Assembly: GCA_001874255.1 (NCBI GenBank)
Contig: MPDC01000014.1
Coordinates: 1 to 64,000, forward strand
Length of the DNA stretch: 64,000 bases
Source of the DNA: Alphaproteobacteria bacterium MedPE-SWcel
GTDB taxonomy: Bacteria; Pseudomonadota; Alphaproteobacteria; Rhodobacterales; Rhodobacteraceae
Direction of reading: 5' to 3'
Below the pieces are notes generated by a model. It was not told the DNA's origin and ran no database searches. It was given only the letters and a program-made list of their open reading frames with translations. Positions 1-9,406 of this stretch are shown in pieces. A program made the position numbers and the translations under genes. The stretch's first letter is position 1. Each line of letters begins with the position of its first letter.

Positions 1-201
1 CTTCGCTGGCTCGTCCAGAGACGCCCTCGTCCGATAGGGTGCCCACCAGATCATCAATATGCGCGCGGTAAAGGGCAGGGAGGTCCTGGGGCAAGAAGAT
101 GGGTTCTGGGGCTGCCGCGTCCCGTTTGGCCCGTGCTTGGGTCAGTTCAGCATCCACCTTGTTGAGCTGCGCGATAATAGGGGCAGAATAGTCCCCATCC
201 T
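1..201 (-). pseudogene. C-terminal fragment of a serine site-specific recombinase (partial, runs off the left edge)
   Basis: Reverse strand reads openly as DEDGDYSAPIIAQLNKVDAELTQARAKRDAAAPEPIFLPQDLPALYRAHIDDLVGTLSDEGVSGRASE, resembling the C-terminal coiled region of large serine recombinases; no start codon, joined abruptly to IS-like sequence. Confidence 0.5.
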
Positions 202-300
202 CATCCGGACCGCACGTGCGCGGACCTCAGGCGAGTAGCGATTTGCCATTTTGCTTTTCGTCATAACCATCATCCTTACTTAAGTTGATGGTCTCCGACA
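202..300 (-). mobile_element. 5' remnant of an IS3-family insertion sequence (orfA N-terminus plus probable terminal repeat)
   Basis: Reverse strand from 264 encodes MTKSKMANRYSPEVRARAVRM, typical of IS3-family OrfA N-termini; frame is lost at about 201; upstream end TGTCGGAGACCATC (300..287) looks like an IS terminus. Confidence 0.55.
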
Positions 301-363
301 AACCCGGGGCGGTTCAATCTTGAGATTTCATACACCGTGGCACACGCGATAAAGGAGAAGGGC

Positions 364-1968
364 TTATACCGTCGCCCTTGCCCGGATGTAGGTATCCACC
401 TCCGCTCGCTCGGCCTCGTTCAGTCGCAGGCCGAGCTTGGTGCGGCGCCACAGGTAATCTTCTCCGGTGCGGACCCATTCCCTGTCTATTGCCCAGTTCA
501 GTTCCCGTGCGGTGATCGTGGCCCCAAAGCGCTGACCCAAGTCGCTTTCTTCGCGGGCGTCGCCCAGGACGGTCCAGGCCTCCGTTCCATAGGCGCGGAT
601 CAGACGGCGGGTGGCATAGGCCGAGAGGAAGGGGTAGTCCGCTGCCAGCTTGTCTTGCAAATGGACCACATCGTTCACGGGAAAATCGCCCCCCGGCAGC
701 GCCACTCCGGCAGTCCAGTCCGCAGGCAAATCCGGGAAGACCTCGGCCACCTTCGCCAGCGCAGCCTCGGCGAGTTTGCGATATGTGGTGATCTTGCCGC
801 CAAACACATTCAGCAAAGGCGCCCGACTGGTGTCGAGCGTCAGCACATATTCGCGCGTGGCCGCCGTGGCTGAGCTGGCCCCGTCATCATAGAGCGGCCG
901 CACCCCGGAATAGGTCCAGACAATCTGCTCGCGCGCAACGGGCCGGTGGAAATAGGTGGAGGCAAAATCCACCAGATAGTCCTGTTCTTCGGGGGTACAT
1001 TCCGGTCGAGTTTGAGGGTCCGGATGGTCAGCGTCGGTGGTGCCGATGAGGGTGAAATCCTCCTCGTAGGGGATGGCAAAAATGATGCGCCCGTCCTGAC
1101 CCTGGAAGAAATAGCACCGCCCGTGGTCATAGAGCTTCGGCACCACGATATGACTGCCGCGCACCAGACGCACGTTCTCTCGGCTGTTCTGTCCCAGCTT
1201 CTGGCGCAACACATCGGCAACCCAAGGCCCGCCTGCATTGACCAGCATCCTGGCCCGTCGCACGGTTTCCGCCCCGCTGTGCAAGTCCTTGATGTGGACC
1301 TCCCAGTGGTCCGCATGCCGATCGGCACGGGTGACTTCGGTGCGGGTCAATATCTCGGCGCCGCGGGCCTCGGCGTCGCGGGCATTCAACACGACAAGCC
1401 GCGCGTCCTCGACCCAGCAATCGGAGTATTCAAACGCGGTTTGAAACTTGTCTTTCAACGGCTTGCCGGCCTCATCTTTGGTCAGGTCGAGGCTCCGCGT
1501 TCCGGGCAGGATGCCGCGTTTGCCCAATGTATCGTACATGAACAGGCCAAGTCGGATCAGCCAGGCCGGGCGACGGCCCTTCATCCATGGCATGATGGTG
1601 GTCAAGAGCTTTGACGTCGGGGTGGTATTGTCGAACCGCATATCCTTGTGAAAGGGCAATACAAACCGCATCGGCCAGGAGATATGGGGCATCGCCCTGA
1701 GCAGGACCTCGCGTTCGATCAGCGCCTCTTGCACCAGCCGGAATTCGAAATACTCCAGATAGCGCAGGCCGCCGTGAAACAGTTTGGTCGAGGCGGAGGA
1801 GGTCGCAGAGGCGAGATCTTTCATTTCAGCCAGCGTCACCGACAGTCCGCGACCGGCCGCATCGCGCGCGATGCCGCAGCCGTTGATGCCACCGCCGATC
1901 ACAAACAGATCGACGATCGGGGCGGTGTCCGCGCTGGTGTGGGGAGGTATATCGGAGGAGTCAGTCAT
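364..1968 (-). CDS. glpD: Glycerol-3-phosphate dehydrogenase
   Basis: FAD motif DLFVIGGGINGCGIARDAAGRG, HGGLRYLEYFEFRLVQEAL; start MTDSSDIPP within the longer ORF, overlapping the glpR end. Confidence 0.95.
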   Translation of the reverse strand: MTDSSDIPPHTSADTAPIVDLFVIGGGINGCGIARDAAGRGLSVTLAEMKDLASATSSASTKLFHGGLRYLEYFEFRLVQEALIEREVLLRAMPHISWPMRFVLPFHKDMRFDNTTPTSKLLTTIMPWMKGRRPAWLIRLGLFMYDTLGKRGILPGTRSLDLTKDEAGKPLKDKFQTAFEYSDCWVEDARLVVLNARDAEARGAEILTRTEVTRADRHADHWEVHIKDLHSGAETVRRARMLVNAGGPWVADVLRQKLGQNSRENVRLVRGSHIVVPKLYDHGRCYFFQGQDGRIIFAIPYEEDFTLIGTTDADHPDPQTRPECTPEEQDYLVDFASTYFHRPVAREQIVWTYSGVRPLYDDGASSATAATREYVLTLDTSRAPLLNVFGGKITTYRKLAEAALAKVAEVFPDLPADWTAGVALPGGDFPVNDVVHLQDKLAADYPFLSAYATRRLIRAYGTEAWTVLGDAREESDLGQRFGATITARELNWAIDREWVRTGEDYLWRRTKLGLRLNEAERAEVDTYIRARATV

Positions 1969-2755
1969 TTTCGCTGCTTTCGTTTGCAACCGGGGCGTCG
2001 GCCACGAGGATTCGGGTTCCGGCCACGGCGGCGGCTTCGGCGAATTCCTGGGGCACCGGGCGGTCGGTGATGACAATGTCGAGCTCGTTCAGGGCGCAGA
2101 TCCGCACCGGGGCCGAGCGTTCAAATTTGCTGCCGTCGCAGATCAGAATGCGTGCACGGGCATTCTTGAGCAATGCGCGGGCGACGGAGACCTCCCGTGC
2201 ATCATGGTCGAGAATAGCGCCGTCAGGGTCCATCGCCGACGCGCCAATGACCGCATAGTCCAGTTTGTAGCGGCTGATGAAATCGACAGCCTCCTCGCCG
2301 ACGATGGCTCCGTCGCTTTGACGAATGCTGCCCCCCACAAGGATGAGGTCGCGGGTCTCGACCTCCATCATCATAATGATAATGTTTATATTGTTGGAAA
2401 GGATGGTCAGGCCTGTGTGCCCTGTAAGCGCCCGTGCGACCTGTTCGGTGGAAGTTCCGATATTGAGCGCAAGAGAACAGTTTTCGGGGATGATTTCAGC
2501 GGCGAGACCGGCCATCGCGCGTTTGCCGCCTGCATTGAGCATCCGTCGTTCCGCATAGCCGCGATTGGCGGCAGAGGCGATGCGGACCGCGCCGCCATGG
2601 ACCCGGCTGAGCTGACCGCGCCCGGACAGGTCACGCAGGTCGGTCCGCACGGTCTGCAGGGATACGCGAAACCGCCGTGCCAGATCCTCAACCTCTACAC
2701 GGTCCTGTAGGTTCAGCAGCGACAAGATTTCGTTTTGGCGGTCATTCGCATCCAT
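1961..2755 (-). CDS. glpR: DeoR-family transcriptional regulator
   Basis: N-terminal RQNEILSLLNLQDRVEVEDLARRFRVSLQTVRTDLRDL HTH and DeoR sensor domain; directly upstream of glpD. Confidence 0.9.
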   Translation of the reverse strand: MDANDRQNEILSLLNLQDRVEVEDLARRFRVSLQTVRTDLRDLSGRGQLSRVHGGAVRIASAANRGYAERRMLNAGGKRAMAGLAAEIIPENCSLALNIGTSTEQVARALTGHTGLTILSNNINIIIMMMEVETRDLILVGGSIRQSDGAIVGEEAVDFISRYKLDYAVIGASAMDPDGAILDHDAREVSVARALLKNARARILICDGSKFERSAPVRICALNELDIVITDRPVPQEFAEAAAVAGTRILVADAPVANESSEND

Positions 2756-2846
2756 TGGCTTTCCTTTTCAGGGAGCTAGATAGGCTATTTTCCGGATTTT
2801 GTCATGGGTTGTTTTCGTAATTGTTCCAACGATGCGCAAAACGAAA

Positions 2847-2869
2847 CCCCTTCCGATGCGAAAGGGGTC
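2847..2869 (-). terminator. Rho-independent terminator of the DUF1513 transcription unit
   Basis: ACCCCTTTCGCATCGGAAGGGGT followed by TTCGTTTT on the reverse strand. Confidence 0.65.
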
Positions 2870-2892
2870 GCTCACGAAGGCAGGCAGGGGCG

Positions 2893-4026
2893 TCAGCCCA
2901 GGGGGATCAGGTGGTTGTCCCAGGCCAGCGGCGCAGTGGCGAGATGTGCCACGGTCGGGCCTATGCGCAGTATTGCGCCGGTGCCGGTGCTGGCCAGCAG
3001 GCCGGATGCGGTCGGGGCGAGGCCACAGACGTCGGGCAAATGATGCTCTGCAACCAGGCGGCCCGTGCTGCACTCCATCACCTGCACCATACCGCCCCGC
3101 GGCGACGTGACGGCTATCTGCGTTTCGGTGCCCGAGAACGCGATGGAGCCGCCATAGCCGTGGAGGTTGCGGATGCGCGGGTCGTCCTCGGCCAGCAGGC
3201 GCGGGGTATGGCCGGGGCGGTGCAGGCCGACAATCGGCACCTCGTCGCCGGGATCGCCTTGCCATTGCATGGCAAAGCCGACCGTTCCGTCGCCACGCAC
3301 GGCAATATGGCGGATGGAGTTCTTGTGAAGCTCGGCGGGCAGTTCCATGATCTCTTCGATCTCACCCTCAAGGGTCAGGTAGCTGAGGCTCGGGCGCATG
3401 AAGGGAATGTTGAGCTTGGCGCGGCCGGAGTCCGGGTGGGTCTCAATGCCGCCGTTTGCGATCACCAGACCGGGCGCATCGCGACGCAGCAGGACCTCGT
3501 GCGGTCCGATGGCGCCGGAGGGGAACTGGCCGATGCGGGCGTAGGTGTTCGCGTCCCAGAGGCCGATCATGCCTTCGGCTGTTTCATAGGCATTCTCGGT
3601 GGTGAAGAGGACGGATGCATCGGGCGAAAACACCCCGTGCCCGTAGAAGTGGTGCCCCAGCGGCGGCTCCAGCCGGGCGAGCTGCGCGCCGCTGCAGCAG
3701 TCGATGACATCGGCGAAGCGCCCGGGGCGGCGGGCAAAGGCGACGGCCTCCGGGCGGGTGGGATGAGCACTGGCAGCATGGCCGCGACCCGGCAGGGGAT
3801 GTCGAAACAGAACCTGGCCGGTGTCAGAGAGGCCCGCGATGACAAAGAGGTCCAGCTCATCCTTGCCGGCCGCCAGAAAGGCAGGCGTCCCGGCATCGGC
3901 CCAGGTCGCTTTGGGCGCCATGCTGCTGGCCATCAGCCCCGCAAGAAATCCGCGTCTGGATTGCATGTGAACGTCTCCCTTTTTTTGCTCAATCCCCGTC
4001 GAGCGCGTTGAACCCGGCTTCGACAC
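2893..4026 (-). CDS. DUF1513 domain-containing (beta-propeller-like) protein, iron-uptake associated
   Basis: Tat-like N-terminus MQSRRGFLAGLMASSMAP internal to the ORF, FARRPGRFADVIDCCSG; position downstream of imelysin and di-haem protein genes. True start may be MQSRRG (3966). Confidence 0.8.
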   Translation of the reverse strand: MSKPGSTRSTGIEQKKGDVHMQSRRGFLAGLMASSMAPKATWADAGTPAFLAAGKDELDLFVIAGLSDTGQVLFRHPLPGRGHAASAHPTRPEAVAFARRPGRFADVIDCCSGAQLARLEPPLGHHFYGHGVFSPDASVLFTTENAYETAEGMIGLWDANTYARIGQFPSGAIGPHEVLLRRDAPGLVIANGGIETHPDSGRAKLNIPFMRPSLSYLTLEGEIEEIMELPAELHKNSIRHIAVRGDGTVGFAMQWQGDPGDEVPIVGLHRPGHTPRLLAEDDPRIRNLHGYGGSIAFSGTETQIAVTSPRGGMVQVMECSTGRLVAEHHLPDVCGLAPTASGLLASTGTGAILRIGPTVAHLATAPLAWDNHLIPLG

Positions 4027-5017
4027 CCAGTTTGGGACCGATGCCGGTGTCGGCGAGCGATTTTATGTCGCGGATATCCTGCTGCAGCGCCTCGATCTGA
4101 AACCGCTTCTGCGGGTCGCTGACGCCTGCAAGGGCTGGATCGCCGGACAGGCGCTCGGCGTGACGGTCGGCTTTGTCAAAGACGTGGCGCACCTGCTCGG
4201 TCAGGGCTTTGTCACCCTCGGACAGCAGCAGCGCGAGAGACCGCAAGGCCGCAAGCTGGATCTGAATGTGACGCAGGCTTCGGCCCGAGCGTCGCGCCTC
4301 TGCCCGATTTGGGCGCGGATGATCAAAGGTGCCAAGTGGCCGCCCGAGCCGCATGTCGGTCAGGATCTCAAGACCGGTCGTGAGCGCCTTGAATACTTCC
4401 TGATGCGCTTCTTCAACCGTGCGGTAGCGGTCACCGGTTTCAGGGCCGGGATGGCGCAGGCTGTCGGCGAAACCGGTCTGCCAGTCGGTCAGGATGGCGG
4501 CGGTGTTGGCTGCGAGGTCGCGGGAAATGGCCCGGATCAGATTGCAGGTATAGTCCGGCGTGGCGAGAGTGGCATAGGCAGGATCGTAGAACAGAAACTC
4601 CAGCGCGTAGAACCCTCGCACGGCGACCGAAGCCGTGGCGAAGGTTTCGGCGGTGGCGATCACCGGATCCGCATCGCGCAGCAGGCCGACCAGCGCCTTT
4701 GGGGTCTTGGAGCGGCTGTCTGGCCAGAATGCGATGGCGAAGGCGCGGTTCTCAGTCTCGGACGGGCCAAAGCGCAGATGGCTGGCCGCGACCCATGCAT
4801 CAAACGCGCGGCCCCAGGCCGCCTGCAGCGGCGCGGAGGTCGGCGCGCAGTCGGCTTGCGCAATCTCGGCGAAGGCGGCGGTCCGTGAGGCCAGGGCTTC
4901 GTAGGTGGGCAGGATATGGCCATCGACCACCGCATCCGTCAGGGCGTCTGCTCGGGCAAAGCCGCCAAGGGCAACGCAGGCACATGCGGTGAGGGTGAGA
5001 CGCGAGAGCAGTGACAT
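3989..5017 (-). CDS. Imelysin-family protein
   Basis: Start MSLLSRLTLTACACVALGGFARA (signal peptide); imelysin-like sequence with RFGPSETENRAFAIAFWPD; overlaps neighbours. Confidence 0.85.
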   Translation of the reverse strand: MSLLSRLTLTACACVALGGFARADALTDAVVDGHILPTYEALASRTAAFAEIAQADCAPTSAPLQAAWGRAFDAWVAASHLRFGPSETENRAFAIAFWPDSRSKTPKALVGLLRDADPVIATAETFATASVAVRGFYALEFLFYDPAYATLATPDYTCNLIRAISRDLAANTAAILTDWQTGFADSLRHPGPETGDRYRTVEEAHQEVFKALTTGLEILTDMRLGRPLGTFDHPRPNRAEARRSGRSLRHIQIQLAALRSLALLLSEGDKALTEQVRHVFDKADRHAERLSGDPALAGVSDPQKRFQIEALQQDIRDIKSLADTGIGPKLGVEAGFNALDGD

Positions 5018-5018
5018 G

Positions 5019-6620
5019 TCAGAGGGACTCCAGAAATGAAATGAGAGCGTGTCGTTCAGCCCCCGACAGCGCAACAACCCGATCACGGGCGGGCTGGGCC
5101 TCGCCGCCGTGCCATAAAATAGCCTCGAGCAGGGTGCGGGCACGGCCATCATGCAGATAGGTGGCCCGGTCGGACACCTGCTCCGTGAGGCCAATCCCCC
5201 AGAGCGGGGCAGTGCGCCATTCGCGGCCGGTGGCCCGGCCTTCGGGCCGGTCGTCGGCGAGGCCCGGCCCCATGTCGTGCAACAGCAGATCAGTATAGGG
5301 CCAGATCAGTTGAAAACTCTGCTCTGACCGATCGGTCAGGGCATGGGTGACAAATTTCGGCCGGTGGCAGCCGGTGCATCCGACCTGATAAAAGACCGCC
5401 TTGCCGCGCAGCACGTCGGGGTCTGCAACGGCGCGGCGGGCCGGGACGGCGACGTTGCGGCTGTAGAAGGTGACGAGATCCATATTGGGTTGATCGATCT
5501 CGGTCTTGCGGCGGTCCTGATCCCCATGAGGCGCGCTGCGGCAGGCCACCTGCCGGGCCGTGCAATCGCCCCATGGCAGCGGAAACAGGGGCGTGGATAT
5601 GCCAATGTCGCCAGAAAATGCCGCCGCGGATTGTTCATGCAGCGTGGCCTTGCCTGCCTTGAGCCCGAACCGGCCGAGCATGATGCGCTGAAATTCAGCG
5701 GACCACACGAGGTTCGCACGCCCCGAAATACCATCCCCATTGGTGTCTTCGGGGTCGGCCAGTGCGACAATGTCAGCGGCGGGGATGGCCTCCAGCAGGC
5801 CGAGGCCGATCATGGGAGGGGCCACCCGCGGCGAGAGCATGGCATCGGGATGAAGCGGGCCGTATCTCAGATCGGTGGCCCTGAAATCGGGCCTGCGAAG
5901 GGAAACCCGCTCGCCACCGTTCAACGCGACCTCCTGTTCGCGATAGGTGACCGAGAGCCGGTATTCCGGGTCAATCCCCAGGGCCGAGAAATCCTGCAGT
6001 TGCCAGCCGTAGGTGGGGTCGGGGGCCATGCCAATATAATCGGGAACTGCGCTCAATTCGGCCGGGACGGGGCCCGGGATCGACACTCGCAGGAAGGCCG
6101 AGGCCGAGCGATAGTCCGGCCCCTCCGGCAGGTGGCCACGCCCGTCCCGAATGTGGCACCGCTGACAGGAGCGCGCATTGTAGACTGGCCCCAGCCCGTC
6201 GGAGGCAAGTGTGGACGAGGGGGAAAAGGCCCAGAGCTTGTCGAACAAAGCCTCGCCCAGATGGAACGCCAGCCCCTGTTCGAACGTCAGATTTGCAGAG
6301 GGTTTGCTGAAGGCGTCGCGATCCTTCTGCGCTGCAACGGTGGCCGCCCCTGCGGGGTTCCCTTCGAAGGGTTCGGCCTGCGCGAAGGCGGTAGCGGGCG
6401 CCGTCACTTTGGCCACACGGTCGGCGTCTTCGATGGAGCGGGGGAGGAAAGACAGATGTGGCTCTGTCAGGCCCGGGCGGTCTTCGGATGCCTGAAGGGG
6501 GGCGGCCAATCCCAGAACACAGGCCGCTCCCAGAGACGCGACGGATCTAGCCGACTTCGTCCATTTTGGAGGCGTTGAGATGGGCGTAATTCTCTGCGCC
6601 AACGCGGTCGTGCAGTTCAA
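5019..6620 (-). CDS. Di-haem oxidoreductase family protein (c-type cytochrome, putative thiol oxidoreductase)
   Basis: CQRCH and CTGCH haem motifs, [18 protein letters not shown]; start uncertain (overlaps bfr 3' end). Confidence 0.88.
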   Translation of the reverse strand: MNCTTALAQRITPISTPPKWTKSARSVASLGAACVLGLAAPLQASEDRPGLTEPHLSFLPRSIEDADRVAKVTAPATAFAQAEPFEGNPAGAATVAAQKDRDAFSKPSANLTFEQGLAFHLGEALFDKLWAFSPSSTLASDGLGPVYNARSCQRCHIRDGRGHLPEGPDYRSASAFLRVSIPGPVPAELSAVPDYIGMAPDPTYGWQLQDFSALGIDPEYRLSVTYREQEVALNGGERVSLRRPDFRATDLRYGPLHPDAMLSPRVAPPMIGLGLLEAIPAADIVALADPEDTNGDGISGRANLVWSAEFQRIMLGRFGLKAGKATLHEQSAAAFSGDIGISTPLFPLPWGDCTARQVACRSAPHGDQDRRKTEIDQPNMDLVTFYSRNVAVPARRAVADPDVLRGKAVFYQVGCTGCHRPKFVTHALTDRSEQSFQLIWPYTDLLLHDMGPGLADDRPEGRATGREWRTAPLWGIGLTEQVSDRATYLHDGRARTLLEAILWHGGEAQPARDRVVALSGAERHALISFLESL

Positions 6621-7032
6621 GCTGGGTCTCCAGGAAATCGATATGGCCTTCTTCGTCCGTCAGGAGCTCCTTGAACAGGTCCATGGTGACATAGTCACCT
6701 GACGTCCTACAGTACTCGGAGGCTTCCTTGTAGAGGGCACGGGCTTCCTGCTCTGCGGCCAAATCGCACTCCAGCGTTTCTTTCGGCGTCTGGCCGATGC
6801 GCAGGGCGTCAAGGGTCTGCAGATTTGGATGGCCTTCAAGGAAGATGATCCGATCCATCAGCCTGTCCGCGTGGTTCATCTCTTCGATGCTCTCCTCGCG
6901 GCTCTTTTTGGCCATATGTCCGAGGCCCCAGTCGTCCTGAAGGCGGTAGTGTAGCCAGTACTGGCTGATGGCGGTCAACTCGCTCCTAAGTGCTTTGTTG
7001 AGATACTCGATGACTTTGGGGTCGCCCTTCAT
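6547..7032 (-). CDS. bfr: Bacterioferritin
   Basis: [59 protein letters not shown] ferroxidase signature. Confidence 0.96.
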   Translation of the reverse strand: MKGDPKVIEYLNKALRSELTAISQYWLHYRLQDDWGLGHMAKKSREESIEEMNHADRLMDRIIFLEGHPNLQTLDALRIGQTPKETLECDLAAEQEARALYKEASEYCRTSGDYVTMDLFKELLTDEEGHIDFLETQLELHDRVGAENYAHLNASKMDEVG

Positions 7033-7273
7033 ATTCGCTCTCCGAGGAAATGGCTGTACGTAAGTTCTGCAGATGTGCAGGTACGCTTACCTTAGCGTTG
7101 GAACGCATAGTGTCCAGAAAGAGCGTCATACAGCCGCCACAATCTGCTTTTTTACCGAGGGCACGGTAAATTTTCCCAGGAGTTATAATGGTTTGCGGGT
7201 CAGACGCCCGCATCCAGTCTATGGCCGAATGGATGTCATGATCCGAGATTTTAGTGCAGTGGCAGATGATCAT
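6986..7273 (-). CDS. bfd: Bacterioferritin-associated ferredoxin ((2Fe-2S)-binding)
   Basis: [14 protein letters not shown]...GKKADCGGC, CxC..CxxC arrangement; overlaps bfr start. Confidence 0.85.
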   Translation of the reverse strand: MIICHCTKISDHDIHSAIDWMRASDPQTIITPGKIYRALGKKADCGGCMTLFLDTMRSNAKVSVPAHLQNLRTAISSESEYEGRPQSHRVSQQST

Positions 7274-7483
7274 GACCAGTCACCGATCCCAAGAGATTCT
7301 GTAGGCTACTTGCTGACGTCCAATATCTGACTAAAAGACTTGGATTGCAAGTGCCAGATAAAGTGAAATGCTCAGGAAATTGTGGCCACTGGGAACTGGC
7401 GCAGGGTCGGTGCCGTTTCCGTTCCCGTTCCAGTTGTCGGGGAAGGGGTCATGGCTCGGGAGGGACATGGGCTGAAACACGCA

Positions 7484-7508
7484 AGGCCGCGCATCAGATG
7501 CACGGCCT
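7484..7508 (-). terminator. Putative terminator of the hemP-imelysin unit
   Basis: AAGGCCG-loop-CGGCCTT inverted repeat just downstream of the imelysin stop (reverse strand). Confidence 0.5.
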
Positions 7509-7530
7509 TGAAATGTCGATTGGACGAGAT

Positions 7531-8799
7531 TTATTCGAAAATAGAGGACGGATTGTCCAGCGAGTCGGAGCCTTCGATCGCAACGCCGTCGAGGTCCAGC
7601 GCGGTGACGATGCGTTCGATGGAGCGGGTCTGGTCAACCAGCGCTTCGACGCCGCCCATGACCAGCGCCTCGCCAGCCGCATTGCCCTGTTCCAGCATCT
7701 GGTCGTAGGAGAAGCCCGCTTCGGCCGCGGTCTTGATCCGGCCCAGCTTCAGCATGGTGGTGGAGAGTTTGCCGGTCATCTCGGCATTCAGGCCCGCGTC
7801 TTTTGCTTCGACGAGATCCGCAAGTGAGGCCCCCGAGACCAATTCGCCGTTCACCCGCACATATTCCCCGAGGTAGACGTTCTGGACGCCGAGGCCGTCG
7901 AAATAATGGCTGTTGTGCGTGTTGTCGGAGAAGCAGTCATGCTCTTCTTCGGGGTCGTTCAGCATCAGACCGAGACGCATACGCTCGCCCGCGGTTTCGC
8001 CATAGGACAGCGAGCCCATGCCGGTGAGCATTGCGGTGATGCCTGCGGACTCGTCCGCCAACACGGTCTCGCGGGCGTCGCCGCCGTCGGCCCACTGGGC
8101 GGTCATCCATTCCAGATCGGAGACCAGCAGATCCGTCGCCGCCTTCAGGTAGGCGCCGCGGCGGTCACAGTTGCCATTGGTGCAGTCATCGCCGGTGGCA
8201 TAATCCGTCCAGGAGCGGTCGCCGGCGCCATGGTCGGTGCCGTTCAGATCCTGCCCCCACAGCAGGAATTCGATGGCGTGGTAGCCGGTGGCGACATTGG
8301 ACTCGACGCCGTCGGCCTCCTGCAGGGTTTCTTCCAGCAGAGCCGGGGTGATCTCGCGCGCGTCGATGGCCTTGCCGGAGAGGGTGAACTCGGGGTTGGC
8401 AATGACATTCAGCGCAGCGGCGGCGTTTTCATCGGTCGCCCCACCATAGGAGGCGTCCACATAATCGATCAGGCCTTCGTCCAGCGGCCAGGCGTTCACC
8501 TTGCCTTCCCAGTCGTCAACAATGGCGTTGCCAAAACGATAGACTTCGGTCTGCTGATAGGGAACACGCGCCGCCAGCCAGGCTTCCTTGGCGGCCTCGA
8601 GGGCCTCGGCGGAGGGCTCTGCAATCAGCGCATCCACGGCGGCCTGCAGACCCTTTGCAGTCATCAGGCTGTCTTCGAAATTGGCCGCTGCAATATTGGC
8701 GTAGGTGGTCAGAACCTCGGCCTTTGACGCTGCGAAAGCGGCCGTTGTGCCTACGGTCAAAGCCGCGATTGCGGCACCGGCGAGAAGCGGCGTTTTCAT
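7531..8799 (-). CDS. Imelysin-family iron-regulated protein (IrpA-like)
   Basis: Signal peptide MKTPLLAGAAIAALTVGTTAAFA; GYHAIEFLLWGQDLNGTDHGAGDRSWTDY (imelysin GxHxxE motif). Confidence 0.93.
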   Translation of the reverse strand: MKTPLLAGAAIAALTVGTTAAFAASKAEVLTTYANIAAANFEDSLMTAKGLQAAVDALIAEPSAEALEAAKEAWLAARVPYQQTEVYRFGNAIVDDWEGKVNAWPLDEGLIDYVDASYGGATDENAAAALNVIANPEFTLSGKAIDAREITPALLEETLQEADGVESNVATGYHAIEFLLWGQDLNGTDHGAGDRSWTDYATGDDCTNGNCDRRGAYLKAATDLLVSDLEWMTAQWADGGDARETVLADESAGITAMLTGMGSLSYGETAGERMRLGLMLNDPEEEHDCFSDNTHNSHYFDGLGVQNVYLGEYVRVNGELVSGASLADLVEAKDAGLNAEMTGKLSTTMLKLGRIKTAAEAGFSYDQMLEQGNAAGEALVMGGVEALVDQTRSIERIVTALDLDGVAIEGSDSLDNPSSIFE

Positions 8800-8857
8800 A
8801 GTGTGGATCCTTGTTGGGGCAGTCTCAATTTGCGGAAAATCGCCAGGGTGATCAGCT

Positions 8858-9079
8858 TTACTTGGTCAGGATCAGCTTGCCCGCGCGGGTGATGCGCAGC
8901 GAATAGATCTGACCATTGAGCAAAATACGGGCCTGCACGCCGCCGCGGGTCAGATCCTCGGCGTGATAGGTCGGATAGGTCTCCGGCTGGGTCGCGGCGG
9001 CCATGTCTTCTTGGGAAATTGGTTTCAGGTTGGTCATCGGGCGGGCCTCTGTGTCTGCTCGGCCTTGTCGAACAACCAT
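8858..9079 (-). CDS. hemP: Haemin uptake protein HemP/HmuP
   Basis: Small protein ending GVQARILLNGQIYSLRITRAGKLILTK, HemP signature. Confidence 0.88.
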   Translation of the reverse strand: MVVRQGRADTEARPMTNLKPISQEDMAAATQPETYPTYHAEDLTRGGVQARILLNGQIYSLRITRAGKLILTK

Positions 9080-9270
9080 TCAAGACAGAAACTCGGCTGT
9101 GGGAGCGCCTCAGAGAGGACGCAGGTCCACAGGTCCGACAGCGGCAGGCGGTCTGCGTCCTGATCGGTGTGCACGGGGTTTGGGCCAGATGGGGTCAACA
9201 TGGGGCATGAGCAGTGTTCGGGTTGTCGGCTGGCCTGTGCTCGGACAGGTTGGCTGGATTAATCTATACC

Positions 9271-9285
9271 TGATTTATTTTGTCA
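9271..9285. promoter_or_regulatory. Candidate iron-responsive operator (IRO-box-like TGA-N9-TCA)
   Basis: TGATTTATTTTGTCA in AT-rich DNA between the metG terminator and hemP. Confidence 0.5.
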
Positions 9286-9347
9286 GATATGTCAATCCGA
9301 TAATTTTGCTAGGTTTATGCTGATGCGGCGGTCGCTGCAGCGTTCGA

Positions 9348-9377
9348 AAGGCCGCCCCGGATCGGAACGGCCTTTGA
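9348..9377 (-). terminator. metG terminator
   Basis: AAAGGCCG-CCCCGGATCGGA-ACGGCCTTT hairpin downstream of the metG stop. Confidence 0.65.
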
Positions 9378-9406
9378 TCTGAACAGGTTAGGCGGATTGG
9401 CCGGGA

